Positions 7,600 to 16,118 of a DNA stretch of 34,724 nt are shown here, piece after piece. Each line of letters opens with the position of its first letter. Positions within the stretch are counted from its first letter, which is position 1. The notes under the pieces were generated by a model. It saw nothing but the letters and a program-made list of their open reading frames with translations, searched no databases and was not told the DNA's origin. The translations under genes were made by a program, and so were the position numbers. This DNA comes from a bacterium (GTDB lineage Bacteria; Patescibacteriota; Saccharimonadia; Saccharimonadales; UBA4665). The stretch is taken from contig JAKBVU010000006.1 in the NCBI GenBank assembly GCA_021841155.1, positions 1 through 34,724 of the forward strand, written 5' to 3'.

Positions 7600-9042
7600 T
7601 CACCAACTCGTATTAACTGGACGACCTTCATCGTATCCTGATTGAGATTGTAAACCTACAATTGCCCGTTCAGAAAAACTATCTATATTTTGGGCACCAA
7701 GATATGATAAAGCACTCCTAAGACCGGCTACAATACGATCTATGATGTCTTCTGCACTAGGATTTGCCGGATCAAGATAAATTTTAGAATTAGATATTCC
7801 TTCTTCGAAAAATTCTTTCAAGCTTTGATTATAAGGATCATCCAAATGAGATCTTTGACTAACGGCGCGTCGACTAGCCATACCAAAATTTTCTTTATAA
7901 TATCGACCATCACTATCTAATCTTATATCAGCAGCACTTTCAAAAGTCCCAGTTAGCCAAGAAGCAAACATCACACTTGATGCACCAGCCGCTAAAGCCA
8001 ACACAACATCACGTGGGTAACGAATACCACCATCAGCCCAAACAAATTTACCTAAACTTTTAGCCTTGATCGAACATTCTAAAACAGCGCTAAATTGTGG
8101 ACGGCCAACACCTGTCACCATTCTAGTTGTACACATTGCGCCAGGTCCAACACCAACCTTAACTATATCGGCGCCAGCTTGAATTAAGTCTTCTGTAGCT
8201 TCTTGAGTTACAACATTACCAGCCACAATTTTAAAAGATTGACTAATAGATCGAACTTGCTTAATAGCTTGAATCATCTTATTTTGATGACCATGAGCTG
8301 TATCGAGTACAATTAAATCAGCCCCGTAACTTAAAACTTCTTCTGCCTTCTGCTTAACATCACCATTAATACCTATGGCTACGCCTATTAAAAACTTGTT
8401 ATTCTGATCAACAGCTGGTTGGTATAAATCAGCTCTTAAAGCGTTTTTTTTAGTTAGCACTCCGATTAGTTGATTATTATGATCAACAATTGGTGCTAAT
8501 TTAATATGATTCTGATTCATCTTATCAAACATATCTTTAGGACTTAAATCTTGCCGTAAAATTATCATATTTTCTTGTCGAACAATCTTATCGATTGTTT
8601 CAAATTGATCAATACCCTGAATCATTCTTTCTGAAACCAAACCTAACGGATGGTTGTCTTGATCAACGATCACAACCACACCATGATTTCTTTTATATAA
8701 AATATTGGCAGCTTGATTAATAGTATCACTAGGTTTTAATGTTAAAGCCGTATCAAAAACCAAATGACGACTTTTGACAAAATTAATCATTTCTTTTAAG
8801 CGCGGCATAGGTATATCCTGAGGTAAAATTGTAATTCCGCCGCGTCTGGCAACCGTCTCAGCCATTCTTTTGCCAGCTACAGCACTCATATTAGCCACAA
8901 CTATCGGTATAGTAGTACCAATCTGATCAGAAGTCATAAGATTAACATCAAATCGAGAATTAATTGAACTTCTTTGAGGAACTAAAAAAACATCATTATA
9001 AGTTAAATCATAACCAGGCATCTGATCATTTAAAAATTTCAT
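7600..9042 (-). CDS. guaB1: GuaB1-type GMP reductase with CBS domains (IMP dehydrogenase family)
   Basis: A 480-residue TIM-barrel enzyme of the IMPDH/GMPR family with a CBS pair inserted at about 95-205. The catalytic loop is GVGPGAMCTTRMVTGVG (297-313) with Cys304; classical IMPDH usually reads GxGPGSICTTR. The N-terminus (MKFLNDQ..YDLTYNDVFLVP, VVANMSAVAGKRMAETVARR) and the C-terminus (EEGISNSK, AIVGLQSQSGYDEGRP, ending TSW) match, from memory, mycobacterial GuaB1, which has been shown to be a GMP reductase (GMP to IMP) rather than an IMP dehydrogenase. The likely role is purine salvage, converting guanine to adenine nucleotides. It starts 10 bp after the coiled-coil gene and its TGA abuts msrB. 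IMP dehydrogenase is the alternative. Confidence 0.85.
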   Translation of the reverse strand: MKFLNDQMPGYDLTYNDVFLVPQRSSINSRFDVNLMTSDQIGTTIPIVVANMSAVAGKRMAETVARRGGITILPQDIPMPRLKEMINFVKSRHLVFDTALTLKPSDTINQAANILYKRNHGVVVIVDQDNHPLGLVSERMIQGIDQFETIDKIVRQENMIILRQDLSPKDMFDKMNQNHIKLAPIVDHNNQLIGVLTKKNALRADLYQPAVDQNNKFLIGVAIGINGDVKQKAEEVLSYGADLIVLDTAHGHQNKMIQAIKQVRSISQSFKIVAGNVVTQEATEDLIQAGADIVKVGVGPGAMCTTRMVTGVGRPQFSAVLECSIKAKSLGKFVWADGGIRYPRDVVLALAAGASSVMFASWLTGTFESAADIRLDSDGRYYKENFGMASRRAVSQRSHLDDPYNQSLKEFFEEGISNSKIYLDPANPSAEDIIDRIVAGLRSALSYLGAQNIDSFSERAIVGLQSQSGYDEGRPVNTSW

Positions 9043-9052
9043 TTAAAAAAAC

Positions 9053-10000
9053 CTATGGGTCAGTTTTGACATTTTTTAAACTATTTTGAAATTCAGTTAA
9101 AGCCTTCTGAGGATAAAGATTGTCGTACTGAGTTTTTAAATTTTCAGCGTCCAATTTAATACTAGCTAAATAACCAACTTCTAAGTTTAATAATAATTTG
9201 GTTTGACTAGTTACAGTACTTAAATTATTAGTCTGACTGGATTGCTCAACTTGAGTAATTAAATTATCAGATTTATTAATAAAACTTACTGACGTATTAA
9301 TCATATTTGTAAGCTCAGAATTACTAACTTTAACAGATTGAAAAACTTTTAAGGCCGATTGATTAGAGTTTTTTAATTGATTTAAAAAACTAACAGCATT
9401 AGTTGGATTATTAGTAATATTAGGTGATTTAACCAGTAAAGTGGCTTGGTTTAAAACATAACTAAGCAAGCTTGGTTCTGCTTGTTGATAACTTTGATTT
9501 AATTGAGTCACAAAATTATTAAAATTTTGCCATTTAACTTGAAAATTATCAAAAGCTTTTTTAACGGTTTGATTTTTTAAAACTGGTGATTTTTTTAAAA
9601 GATTAATCTGGGCTTGTGTTTTGATTAATTTTGAATTAATTTGTTGAATTTGAATCGATAGCTGTTGATTAATATCTTTCTGAGGTGAGGCTAAAACTTT
9701 TTTAGTTAAACTGGTTAAATTTAAATTATAGACCTGAGATGAACCGAGCGACTTAACATCTTGAGCTATAGTTTCGGATTGCAAATTAGCTGTTTTCAAT
9801 TCTTTAGACGTGATAGGTTTAATCAATAATAAATAACCAGCTAAAACAACTACAACAATCAATAATAGACCGACCAGGGTTAAAAATAATAAATGTTTTG
9901 ATTTAGTTTTTTTAGTAACTTGGTTTGAATTAGACTCAACCTTTGATTGATCAATAGTTGGTTTAATCTCGTCATTAATTGGTGCTTGATCTGAATTCAT
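9053..10000 (-). CDS. Membrane-anchored extracellular helical protein, unknown function
   Basis: A 315-residue protein. An N-terminal 35 residues of hydrophilic, probably cytosolic sequence is followed by one transmembrane helix (about 36-60, LLFLTLVGLLLIVVVVLAGYL) and about 255 residues rich in Gln, Asn, Ser, Leu and Lys. That outer region looks like long amphipathic helices or coiled coil (KKVLASPQKDINQQLSIQIQ and repeated NQLKNSN-like runs). There is no enzyme motif. The arrangement suggests a surface or cell-wall-space protein. It sits directly upstream of guaB1 on the same strand and after the LCP gene, so it may belong functionally to the envelope block. A TATAAT box at 10016-10021 gives it its own promoter with a leader of only a few bases. 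Confidence 0.55.
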   Translation of the reverse strand: MNSDQAPINDEIKPTIDQSKVESNSNQVTKKTKSKHLLFLTLVGLLLIVVVVLAGYLLLIKPITSKELKTANLQSETIAQDVKSLGSSQVYNLNLTSLTKKVLASPQKDINQQLSIQIQQINSKLIKTQAQINLLKKSPVLKNQTVKKAFDNFQVKWQNFNNFVTQLNQSYQQAEPSLLSYVLNQATLLVKSPNITNNPTNAVSFLNQLKNSNQSALKVFQSVKVSNSELTNMINTSVSFINKSDNLITQVEQSSQTNNLSTVTSQTKLLLNLEVGYLASIKLDAENLKTQYDNLYPQKALTEFQNSLKNVKTDP

Positions 10001-10044
10001 AACAATCTAGTACTTATTATACGCTAAAATATACAATTAATAAA

Positions 10045-11901
10045 CTAACTACAAACAGTTGGATCCCAAGGTTTGTGTTGAGTATTAGCTACAGTTGGCG
10101 GAGAAATATTATACGTAGCCTGAGCCTGAAGAAGTGCCGAATTACTGGCTTTAGAAGCTGTATATTCGTTAATAGCTGACGTCACGTTTTTAGTGTTAGT
10201 CGTAGCTTTTAATTGGGTTGTTTGACCGGTTACACTTAAACCACTTCCAGTCAAAACCGTCACATTTGATCCACTATTAACCATAGTAGGATTTTTAGAT
10301 AAAATGACATAACCTGTTAGTTGATTGGCAACTTCTTCAGCGTCAGCCTCACTAGTAGAATTAGCATAATAAACAACTGTTTCATTGGCTTGAGTACTAC
10401 CTGGATTAATGCTTGTCGGTTGATTAATAATTTTAAAACCTATACTGGCCAATTGGTCTGCAGTTTGAGTAGCTTGACCGTTAATACCGCTGCCATTAAC
10501 GACATTCAACTTTACAGAACTTGGATTAGGGAGTGGCTGATTGTTTAATGGATTAATATTTGGTTTTATATTAAGAAATTGATCAATGACATTGTGATCC
10601 ATTGGATTGACAGGAAAAACAACATCACCGTAATTATAATTTTGAAAAATATAGCTACCAAACCCAGTTACAGCAACAGGTAAAGTTAACTCCGGTGCAT
10701 GAGCTAAATTAACTGAATGAAAATCAGCTACTAACTGTAAAATATTTTCAGAAGAGAAATTAGAATCAATTTTTACGTTTGGTAAAACAGCGGTTAACAA
10801 TTTTTGGTCAACTATCGGATTACCCAAACCTTCATGTTTAACAGTACTAGCCAAAACATCTAAAAATTGATGCGTACGATCAATTCGACCAATATCACTT
10901 TGTTGCTCATAAGGCCAATAATAATGATTCATAGTCTGAACATTAGCTGGTTTATACTGTAAATGTCTGGCTCTGATAACTTGTAAAGCTTCTAAACCAT
11001 TTAATAGCTTACATCCAGGTGAAGTAATATTTAAATGAGAATATGCATCATAAACTGGCATCGAAAAGTTCATTTTAACACCTCCAAGGGCGTTAACAAT
11101 ATTAACAAAACCATCAAAACCAACTTCTACATAATGTTGAATTGGAATACCAAAATCTTCCTCAACTGCTCGAACTAATTGACTAGGTCCTTCATATAAA
11201 GCAGCATCAATCTTAAAAGATTGATGACCCTTTCTAGCGTTTGGCACAAAAGTATCTCTAGGAATTGATAATATCGTCACCGATCGAGTCTTCGGTACAA
11301 AATGAAAAATTAAAATAATGTCACTATTGACTCCAGTTACACCATTTGAGCAAAAACCCCATTGAGCATTTTGAACTTTTAAATTACAGCGATTAGTTGA
11401 ACCGGCTACTAAAATATTTTCTGGACTTCCATTAGGTACTGTAATTAATCCATTAACATTAACATGTTTAACTTGATTTAATAAATTATACGCGTCCCAG
11501 CCAGCAAAACTTAAGCCCAAAACAACCAATGCTAAGATTATTATCAGGGTTCGTTTTTTCCAACCAATTTTTTTTTTCAAACTTTTAATTGGTGTAACTA
11601 CACTTTGAGTTTTAAGCGATGAATCAAAATCTAATGATTGATCAATTTTTGTCGCATTAACATGACGAGGTGCTAGAGTATCAATCAATCCATCCAAACT
11701 AACGTCCCTAGTTCTCGATCTTTCTAAAATTTTACTTTTTTGATAAGTAGTTCGATTACCCAAATTAATTAAAGATGGCTTCTGGGGATTAACTTTAAAA
11801 GTTTTATTTTGAAGATTAGAATTAGAAACCAGTTTAATGACACCATCTATTGAGCCGACCCTCATTCTAGGTCTGTTGCGACGTTGATTATTTTGATCCA
11901 T
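10045..11901 (-). CDS. LytR-CpsA-Psr (LCP) family cell-wall glycopolymer ligase with LytR_C domain
   Basis: A 618-residue membrane protein. A long basic cytosolic N-terminus (1-117) precedes one transmembrane helix (about 118-137). The LCP catalytic domain spans about 160-355: NSDIILIFHF with D194, VTILSIPRD with R215 and D216, FKIDAAL, HYVEVGFDGFVNIVNALGGV, and the Arg pairs R310/R312 and R339/R342 that bind pyrophosphate. A C-terminal LytR_C domain (about 460-560, VKLNVVNGSGINGQA) follows. The family transfers undecaprenyl-linked polymers to peptidoglycan outside the cell. It neighbours a class A PBP, consistent with wall assembly. A TG-A-TATAAT box (11915-11923) precedes the ATG by 13 bp. 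The polymer substrate is not known. Confidence 0.9.
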   Translation of the reverse strand: MDQNNQRRNRPRMRVGSIDGVIKLVSNSNLQNKTFKVNPQKPSLINLGNRTTYQKSKILERSRTRDVSLDGLIDTLAPRHVNATKIDQSLDFDSSLKTQSVVTPIKSLKKKIGWKKRTLIIILALVVLGLSFAGWDAYNLLNQVKHVNVNGLITVPNGSPENILVAGSTNRCNLKVQNAQWGFCSNGVTGVNSDIILIFHFVPKTRSVTILSIPRDTFVPNARKGHQSFKIDAALYEGPSQLVRAVEEDFGIPIQHYVEVGFDGFVNIVNALGGVKMNFSMPVYDAYSHLNITSPGCKLLNGLEALQVIRARHLQYKPANVQTMNHYYWPYEQQSDIGRIDRTHQFLDVLASTVKHEGLGNPIVDQKLLTAVLPNVKIDSNFSSENILQLVADFHSVNLAHAPELTLPVAVTGFGSYIFQNYNYGDVVFPVNPMDHNVIDQFLNIKPNINPLNNQPLPNPSSVKLNVVNGSGINGQATQTADQLASIGFKIINQPTSINPGSTQANETVVYYANSTSEADAEEVANQLTGYVILSKNPTMVNSGSNVTVLTGSGLSVTGQTTQLKATTNTKNVTSAINEYTASKASNSALLQAQATYNISPPTVANTQHKPWDPTVCS

Positions 11902-11914
11902 AATTTTAAAAATA

Positions 11915-11923
11915 ATTATATCA
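11915..11923 (-). promoter_or_regulatory. Extended -10 promoter of the LCP gene
   Basis: On the minus strand TG-A-TATAAT, with the hexamer at 11915-11920, lies 13 bp from the ATG at 11901, predicting a leader of about 6 bases. No -35 box is convincing. Confidence 0.5.
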
Positions 11924-11936
11924 CAAAACCTAACTT

Positions 11937-11957
11937 AAAAAGCTAATGACAATTAGC
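11937..11957 (-). terminator. Intrinsic terminator after the 329-residue membrane protein gene
   Basis: On the minus strand a perfect 6-bp stem GCTAAT/ATTAGC with a 4-base loop (11942-11957) is followed at once by a run of five T (11937-11941). It lies 27 bp past the stop of the gene ending at 11984 and separates it from the LCP promoter. Confidence 0.6.
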
Positions 11958-11983
11958 AAATAAATAACTATATATGATATAAA

Positions 11984-12973
11984 TTATTTAACAGATACTT
12001 GGTTTAAATTAGCTAAAAATTGAGGTAATAAACTAGCATTTTGTTTAGAACATTGCGGGCAACCAACTCCACCTGAAGTTGGTATAGAAATCCAATAGCC
12101 ACTAACAATACGATTAGTAGCCTTAACTGCATTAACTAATTCGGCAACCGTAATAACTGAACCTCTAGGATTTGTGCTTAGACCAGCAAAAATCATTTGA
12201 TTTGGATATTGATGATGTACAACCTGAACGGCTTGATTAACAATTTTAAAATAGCTAGCCGAATTCCTTTCTGACTGTTGAGAATAATTCATTGCTGTTA
12301 TTTGACACGGTGAAGCTAACGGTTTTTTATTCGCTGTTCTTTTTGCCAAAATGTAATCACAGATTGATATTAAATTATGCTGCTTAGAAAAATTACTCAA
12401 TAATTGATCATACTTTAAGGGATTTTGAGCTTGGTTAGTTGGCACAACACTACTAGGCGTGTCAGAAGAATCATCAAATAAAACAGCCTGAATTGGATAT
12501 TTAATGTCATGAGATGAATATTGTTGCATAAATTTTTGGGAATTATTAATGTAATCTGTTGGTATTAAATTCAAATGGTCAGGATTAGCTAGTATCGTAG
12601 AACTAGCTAACTCTTTATTGGATAAAACTACGTATATTTTTGAATTTTTAAATTCATTTAATGCCTTTGAATTTTTTTCAACCAAAGCTAAAAAATGATA
12701 TTGCAAAATCCACTCTAGATTATTTTTAGATACAGAAGTACTAACTTGACTGGTAGGTAACTTTTTAGTTGTTTTGACAATAGCATTATTAACGCTTAAT
12801 TTAGAAAAATTTAAAATTAAAATTATAACAATTATAGCTAGTCCAACTAAAACTATGGCCACAATTTTCAGACCAGAAAATTTAAAATGTTTCGCAGATA
12901 GTGGTTGAACAAAATCATTTGACTCCATATCTAATTCTTTTTTATCTTGAGACAAATGATCGTTATGATCCAT
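11984..12973 (-). CDS. Membrane-anchored extracellular protein, TIM-barrel-like
   Basis: A 329-residue protein with a cytosolic N-terminus, one transmembrane helix (about 36-56, IVAIVLVGLAIIVIILIL) and an extracellular domain. Motif-like stretches are IQAVLFDDSSDTP, an AGLSTNPRG segment, and VSGYWISIP near the C-terminus. In my memory these resemble uncharacterised actinobacterial secreted proteins with YDxExWxxTP and GLSTNP segments and a glycoside-hydrolase-like barrel, but I cannot confirm this. Two cysteines form CPQC close to the end. It stands between the PBP and LCP genes, has its own strong promoter and a terminator behind it, and so is transcribed as a single gene. A wall-related role is inference from position. 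Confidence 0.5.
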   Translation of the reverse strand: MDHNDHLSQDKKELDMESNDFVQPLSAKHFKFSGLKIVAIVLVGLAIIVIILILNFSKLSVNNAIVKTTKKLPTSQVSTSVSKNNLEWILQYHFLALVEKNSKALNEFKNSKIYVVLSNKELASSTILANPDHLNLIPTDYINNSQKFMQQYSSHDIKYPIQAVLFDDSSDTPSSVVPTNQAQNPLKYDQLLSNFSKQHNLISICDYILAKRTANKKPLASPCQITAMNYSQQSERNSASYFKIVNQAVQVVHHQYPNQMIFAGLSTNPRGSVITVAELVNAVKATNRIVSGYWISIPTSGGVGCPQCSKQNASLLPQFLANLNQVSVK

Positions 12974-12980
12974 AATCTGA

Positions 12981-13009
12981 AGTATAGTTAATAAATTTTA
13001 AACTGTCAA
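12981..13009 (-). promoter_or_regulatory. Near-consensus sigma-70-type promoter, leaderless arrangement
   Basis: Minus-strand TTGACA (13004-13009), a 17-bp spacer and TATACT (12981-12986) end 7 bp before the ATG at 12973. There is no Shine-Dalgarno sequence. The -35 box begins 13 bp past the stop of the PBP gene. Confidence 0.75.
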
Positions 13010-13021
13010 TTAAGCTTTAGA

Positions 13022-15931
13022 CTAGATGGTTATACTAAATTTATGTTTTTTAGAATTCGGACTAGCTGCGGCAGTCGGTGTTGTTGGTCCAGTCGAATTA
13101 TTGGCCGGTGCCGGTAAACTAACAGCACTAGAAGTATTAGAGTACAGTACGCTATCTACCACTTCAACAGTTAATTGTTGAGAACCGTTAGCTGTGCTAT
13201 CTGGAACAGTACAATTCCCAACCGTTGAAGCTGGTGAAGTAGCTCCTCCAATACCGGGACTAAAATTACAACTAACCGTCACAGCTTTACCATTAATATA
13301 TGCATGAGTTTGAAAAGGAAACTTGCTACTAGATAAAGGATATGTGCCTTGCTTTACATCAATATTAAAATTACAAGATGTCGTCGTACAGGTTATAGAG
13401 TTAGGTACGATACTGACTGTTGGTTTAGCATTACTACACTGATGAATATTGTCGTAAACCGTTAAATTATACTGTCCCGCATAGTTAGTTGAACCATTTT
13501 TTACAAAAGGGTCAATCGAGAAAATATTTGCATTATTATTGATGCTAATAGTCCTAACTGCTAACGGTGGAGTACAACTAGTTGCTAAATCACCAGACAC
13601 AACATCAACATTATAGGTTTTTCCGTTAGCAATTTTAGGTGGATTATACCAAGAAGGATACAAATCTGTACTTGGACTTGGGTAAACCCAACCGTAATAA
13701 TGTCCCAATACTGGTGCGGGTGGATTATTAAGTACATAAGCAGGCAATAATTTAATACCAGGCGGTTGCTTCCAATTAATCGGTTTTTTGCCGTTAGTTA
13801 AATAAGTTATCATGCCTCTAGTTAGTGGTTCAGTTAAAGCCTCTAATCCACCATTAGATTCTATAATTGGTACCTGAGCTGTGTGATACCCTACCCAACT
13901 TCCTACAGCATATTGAGTCGTCATACCAATCATTAAACCAGTAAAATTACCGTGAGTCGTACCGGTTTTAACAGCTACATCCCAACCGTTAGTGTGTTGA
14001 AATTTAAAACCAAAACTCGACAATGGCGTACAATTAATTGGACCACAATAACCCGGTAAATACGTTGCGTTAGGATCAGATAGAATATTATCAATGATAT
14101 AAGCAGCGTCAGGCTTGACAACTTGTTTTGGTTTTGGTTGTTTCCATTGATAAATAGTTTGATTATTAGCATTTTTAACTTGTAAAATATAAGTCTGGGG
14201 CACATAATTTCCTAATCTAGAATCAGTCGCAAAACCATTAACTGTTTGGTTTAATTTCAAATAACCACCTTCACCGATCATTGACGAGGCATAACACGGA
14301 GCTGGAATTGTTCTGGCTGTATTGGCATAACATTTATAACCACTAGTTAATCCCATGGACTTGGCCATGGCTTGTACTTTAGGAATACCAACTATTAAAG
14401 CAGCTTTAATAGCTGGTACGTTTCGAGAACCAGCAAAAGCATATCTAATTGGTAGTGGTCCCGGGTATTGATAATCATAATCCCATAAACAATTTCCACC
14501 ATTACTCGGTAAAGCTTTATTAGTACAAGGATAACCCGGCAAAGGACCCTGTGAATCATACAAGACAGAACCTGCTCCTACATCGGTTTCATCATTAATC
14601 AAAGTAGTATAATCATAAATCTTAAAAGTTGAACCCGGATTAATCCTTGACGTGGCAAAATTAAGTTGTCCGTATACTGGATTAAAGAAATTAACTCCTC
14701 CGATTTGAGCGGTCACTTGACCGGTCGGCACATTTTCAACCACCATAGCCGCATCATCACCGTTTTTGGCTTTTATAGCTGGATAGTCTTGTTGAACTAA
14801 TTTATTAGCTTCATTTTGTTGACTAACGTGTAGTGAAGTAATCACCTTCCAACCACCTTCATTATATGACTTGGATCCAAACATTGATTGAAGTTGTTGT
14901 TGGGCCGACAAAACAAAATAAGGTGCTTTAATATTAGTATACAATCCTTCTTCTGGTTGAACTTGACTTAAAACATTAACTTTCAAAGCTTGTTGTTCTT
15001 GAGCAAGCGTAATGTAACCTTGTTGATGCATTAATTTAAGAATATAGTCCATACGACCAATCAAAGCTGATTTACTAAAATATGGTGCATATGGGGAATA
15101 ATAGCTAGGAGATTGAGGAATAGCAGCTAAGAAAGCCGATTGAGCTAAACTTAACTGAGAAGCATTTTCTCTGAAATAATTTTCAGCAGCTGCTTGAACA
15201 CCATAGTTAATTCCTCCATATGGTGCAATATTAAGATAACCGGTCAAAATTGTACTCTTAGAATATTTTTGACTAACGTCGTAAGCTAAAAATACTTCTT
15301 TTATTTTTCTTAAAATCGTTACTTGACCATTCCAGTTTTCGTTTAATTTCACTAACTGCATAGTTATGGTTGAAGCTCCCTCTAAGCTGCCACCTAAAGC
15401 ATCATGAACAGCGGCTCTTAAAATAGCTAAATAATCAATCGGTCCTGAAGTATAAAAACTCTTATCTTCAATAGCAACGGTAGCATCTCTAATAAATGGT
15501 GATTGCTGATTGGTTGCAACCGGAATTCTATCAATTCCATTGTAATCATTCCAAAGTAGTACTTTTCCGGTGTGGTTATAATAACTAATACTACCGCTCA
15601 GATTTTTACCATATAAACTAGAAATTGCTGGTAAATCTTTTTGTAAACTAACTAATACATAACTAAAAAAGATAACCATTAATATAAGAAAAACACCGGA
15701 AGAAATACCAATGTATTTTAAACCTTTTTTTGAAAAAACAAATTTTTTTAGTTTATAAAATCTTTTAGCTAAAAAGCCATCTGGGATTTTTTCGGGTTCA
15801 GGGTGATTATGACGTCTACCATCTTTATAAGGAGAGTTTTTTCGGGTCTTTTTAGATAATGAATTATTTAATTTAAAAGAACTTGAAGTAGTCTTTATAT
15901 TGGAAGTTTGTCGGTTAGATTTTCTTGGCAT
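13022..15931 (-). CDS. Class A penicillin-binding protein (GT51 transglycosylase + transpeptidase)
   Basis: A 969-residue bifunctional peptidoglycan synthase. A basic cytosolic tail is followed by one transmembrane helix (about 72-95). The GT51 domain (about 140-300) shows VAIEDKSFY with catalytic Glu155 and GASTITMQLVK (185-195). The third motif reads STILTGYLNIAPYG, with Thr230 where most relatives have Glu (ILExYLN). The transpeptidase domain has SxxK at 434-437 (STFK), SRN at 502-504, and KTG at 655-657. After about 760 come roughly 200 residues of Cys-containing Ig-like sequence and a Pro/Thr/Ser tail, likely wall-binding. It polymerises and cross-links glycan outside the membrane. Penicillin-binding protein 1A is the closest standard name. 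Confidence 0.93.
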   Translation of the reverse strand: MPRKSNRQTSNIKTTSSSFKLNNSLSKKTRKNSPYKDGRRHNHPEPEKIPDGFLAKRFYKLKKFVFSKKGLKYIGISSGVFLILMVIFFSYVLVSLQKDLPAISSLYGKNLSGSISYYNHTGKVLLWNDYNGIDRIPVATNQQSPFIRDATVAIEDKSFYTSGPIDYLAILRAAVHDALGGSLEGASTITMQLVKLNENWNGQVTILRKIKEVFLAYDVSQKYSKSTILTGYLNIAPYGGINYGVQAAAENYFRENASQLSLAQSAFLAAIPQSPSYYSPYAPYFSKSALIGRMDYILKLMHQQGYITLAQEQQALKVNVLSQVQPEEGLYTNIKAPYFVLSAQQQLQSMFGSKSYNEGGWKVITSLHVSQQNEANKLVQQDYPAIKAKNGDDAAMVVENVPTGQVTAQIGGVNFFNPVYGQLNFATSRINPGSTFKIYDYTTLINDETDVGAGSVLYDSQGPLPGYPCTNKALPSNGGNCLWDYDYQYPGPLPIRYAFAGSRNVPAIKAALIVGIPKVQAMAKSMGLTSGYKCYANTARTIPAPCYASSMIGEGGYLKLNQTVNGFATDSRLGNYVPQTYILQVKNANNQTIYQWKQPKPKQVVKPDAAYIIDNILSDPNATYLPGYCGPINCTPLSSFGFKFQHTNGWDVAVKTGTTHGNFTGLMIGMTTQYAVGSWVGYHTAQVPIIESNGGLEALTEPLTRGMITYLTNGKKPINWKQPPGIKLLPAYVLNNPPAPVLGHYYGWVYPSPSTDLYPSWYNPPKIANGKTYNVDVVSGDLATSCTPPLAVRTISINNNANIFSIDPFVKNGSTNYAGQYNLTVYDNIHQCSNAKPTVSIVPNSITCTTTSCNFNIDVKQGTYPLSSSKFPFQTHAYINGKAVTVSCNFSPGIGGATSPASTVGNCTVPDSTANGSQQLTVEVVDSVLYSNTSSAVSLPAPANNSTGPTTPTAAASPNSKKHKFSITI

Positions 15932-15988
15932 TAACTAGTGTACTTTCTCTTAAAAATTATTTAATTTATTATAAAAAATATTATAAAA

Positions 15989-15997
15989 ATTATAGCA
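15989..15997 (-). promoter_or_regulatory. Extended -10 promoter of the PBP gene
   Basis: Minus-strand TG-C-TATAAT, hexamer at 15989-15994, lies 57 bp from the ATG at 15931 and leaves a leader of about 50 bases with a weak AGAGAAAG ribosome site. The rest of the 187-bp divergent gap 15932-16118 is very AT-rich and holds nothing else I can name beyond the mscS promoter. Confidence 0.45.
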
Positions 15998-16118
15998 CCT
16001 CAAAATAATATATACTATAACTAAACAAGCTTAATTTGAAAAATAACTTAAAGAATAGACAATTGATAAAACAAAATTAAAAATTTTATGTCATAATATA
16101 TAAAATTAAGGAGTAATA

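Noticed and set aside
7599-7631. Longer msrB start inside guaB1 (11 extra codons)
   Set aside because: The extra residues do not match the family and the ATG at 7598 directly after the guaB1 stop has a GGTGA site.
13975-14205. Open frame within the PBP gene on the same strand
   Set aside because: Shifted frame lying wholly inside the transpeptidase domain, with Leu/Ile-rich low-complexity translation and no start signal.
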